DNA from: Morella rubra | Lineage: Eukaryota > Streptophyta > Magnoliopsida > Fagales > Myricaceae | DNA: 64,000 bases | Reading direction: 5' to 3' | Assembly (NCBI GenBank): GCA_003952965.2 | Contig: CM025854.1 | Coordinates: 30,293,825-30,357,824, forward strand | Shown: positions 62,479 through 64,000 of the stretch, in pieces | How positions within the stretch are numbered: the stretch's first letter is position 1 | Layout of the letters: each line of letters opens with the position of its first letter | The notes under the pieces: generated by a model | What the model was told of the DNA's origin: nothing | The model's input: the letters and a program-made list of their open reading frames with translations, nothing else | Database searches by the model: none | Made by a program: the position numbers and the translations under genes

Positions 62479-64000
62479 CTACAATGAGAGCATCCTAGCT
62501 CTTTCAACTGCTTCAACATAGTAGTACAGTCTCCACAGCGTTTTATTATCCTGCAGAGCAGCATCTAGTGAAGGAGAAATTCTAAATTGAATCCTTGTAC
62601 CACGTCTATGCATTTTATTTACCTCTTTTTCGAGATCAACAAAAATTTCACCACATAATTGTCCTTCTGCCAGTTTGCCTTGTTTGATTTCCACGACACG
62701 GTCAAGATTTTGTGATGATAGCTTCTGGATCAGTTTAAGAAGCTGTTGCTTCTCAGTAAGAGTCATAGGCCTGTAAATTGAAGACGGTTTGAGTCAAGTA
62801 CTATATGGTGATGTGACAAAAGCTCCTCAAGTTGGAAGCAGAGGGGTTTCACTTTTCTTTTTCTTTTTTTGGTGGGTTGGGGGGGAGGTTTGGAGGATGC
62901 ACATTCTGCAAGTCTCTTTCTTTTCATGCGTAATAATAATAAGGTAATAGGGAGAGTTTCCCTGAAAGAGAAGAAAGGGGGAATGTATAACCTAAGATAC
63001 ATGCAGTACCCACAACCATAAATATACATGGTGATTTTAAAATAAAGAAAATAAAACCTGCCACAAAATCCAAATCTCTGACATGTGGGCATATCATCAA
63101 AAATAATAACCCTTAAGGTTATATAAGCCCTTGAAAAAATTAAGAATAACCTAAACAGGGAGAGACATTTCTACAAGTGAGGAACACTAAAGGTTATAGA
63201 AGCCCTAACAACTAAAAATAACCTAAACAACGATAAACATTTCTACAATTTCCTAAATCGCACCATATATTGGTAATGAGTAGTAGATTTCACTTTGGAT
63301 AGTATTTATATAAATAAGGTCACATGATTGGAAGGCCATAGAGATCACCTATAATTTAGACTTAATACACGTCAAAAAGAAGTATAGTGAACATCTACTT
63401 ACCCTAGCACCAATGCACTCTGAACTCAATATTTGTCTACTTAGATGGTGAGATTAGAATGTTATTCCAAAACCATCCCTGCCCCAACACAACAGATTGT
63501 TCCCTTTGATTCTGATTCTCAGCCCCCCAAAGGGGGAGTCTCTAAGTAGTGAGCAGCATAGTCAGCAAACCACGGAATTAAAGACGCATGTGAAGAAGAG
63601 GAAGAAGGTACAATTTGTCACAAGTTCTAGGAAATCATCAGAAACTTGTACATTAAATTCTTCCCCTGGTTCCTAGACTCTTTTTCTGTTCGATCAGAAT
63701 ACAAAGCTTCATTGTTCATCTCTCTGTAACAAAATCCCAATTGGGACGACACGATTCCACTAACATACAGCGAATCATACCCATTTGATAAGGGGAGGCT
63801 AAGAAACCTTACAGATCTCCTAGCCAAAATTCAAACAGCATGGGCCTTATACCACTAGGTATAACCTTGAGGCCAAACATTTTCCAAAGGGGTATTTAAC
63901 TTGCCAAGATAAAAAAGAGAGAGCACTAATTAACCCATATACCTGCATGTGGACATCACAGTATTAAGAAGTTCCTCAAGCTGTTGCTCCATGTGCCCTA
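62479..64000 (-). CDS. 3' end of a probable GTE-type (bromodomain/NET) gene, cut by the window edge
   Basis: Two exons are visible: the last, 62770-62479, and the end of the preceding one, 64000-63943. Their junction restores an Arg codon, giving EQQLEELLNTVMSTCR then PMTLTEKQQLLKLIQKLSSQNLDRVVEI. This resembles the NET domain that follows the bromodomain in plant GTE chromatin proteins (GTE1/GTE6 class): the P-M-T-x-x-E-K-x-x-L start and the conserved helix with L-x-x-V-V-x-I. It then reads EIFVDLEKE and a tail TLWRLYYYVEAVERARMLSL. The bromodomain would lie beyond 64000 and cannot be checked, so the family is probable, not certain. The intron of about 1.17 kb contains a tandem repeat. Confidence 0.55.
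63115..63250. repeat. Imperfect tandem repeat, two units of about 75 bp, in the GTE-like intron
   Basis: Units start with AAGGTTATA(T/G)(A)AGCCCT and contain AATAACCTAAACA and ACATTTCTACAA, at 63115-63179 and 63190-63250. Confidence 0.7.

Noticed and set aside
62763..63092. Lys/Pro-rich frame (KPPPQPTKKRKRK) in the GTE-like intron
   Set aside because: The in-phase junction 63943 to 62770 skips it and gives a continuous NET-like domain; the run is encoded by a T/C-rich intron tract.

Overview
The window is nuclear DNA of a flowering plant, most likely a woody eudicot. The protein-coding genes are mostly multi-exon with GT-AG introns, the spacers are AT-rich, there are many small foldback transposons, and there is a nuclear gene for chloroplast EF-Tu. 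I cannot name the species. No tRNA gene, full rRNA gene, CRISPR array or bacterial-style operon was seen. Splice junctions were worked out by hand by matching reading phase, and every listed multi-exon model closes in frame except where stated.

Layout. 1-0.57 kb: apparent end of a hAT-type transposon. 1.3-2.8 kb: intronless chloroplast EF-Tu. 3.06-3.4 kb: an orphan 111-codon open frame. 3.7-10.2 kb: two GDSL esterase/lipase genes in tandem, separated by a repeat-rich spacer. 12.5-15.0 kb: SURF2. 16.4-19.6 kb: a Golgi PMT9-type putative methyltransferase. 19.9 kb: a fragment of U2 snRNA between short direct repeats. 23.5-27.1 kb: a RGLG2-type copine/RING ubiquitin ligase. 28.1-28.5 kb: a small basic plant protein. 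30.2-35.2 kb: a PPR protein. 35.8-38.2 kb: Rab GTPase RABB1. 39.7-42.3 kb: proteasome beta-2 subunit PBB1. 44.7-48.0 kb: cytochrome P450 CYP724. 50.5-52.9 kb: a DC1 (Cys/His-rich) protein. 55.6-57.8 kb: a small methyltransferase with an unusual SAM motif. 59.1-61.2 kb: chloroplast RNA-binding protein CP31. 62.5-64 kb: the 3' end of a probable GTE-type gene that leaves the window.

Relationships. From memory of the Arabidopsis map, the GDSL, SURF2, PMT9, RGLG2, small protein and CYP724 genes correspond in order to At5g14450 down to At5g14400. PPR plus RABB1 correspond to the neighbours At4g35850 and At4g35860. Here the PPR-RABB1-PBB1 group sits inside the first block, so the window joins segments that are separate in Arabidopsis. 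The genes are housekeeping or regulatory and do not form one pathway.

I found no new multigene system. The most interesting signals are structural: the U2 snRNA fragment with flanking direct repeats, a ~390-bp promoter-like block duplicated on both sides of the DC1 gene, internal duplications in GDSL copy B and in the DC1 gene, several foldback elements in introns, and the orphan open frame at 3.1-3.4 kb.
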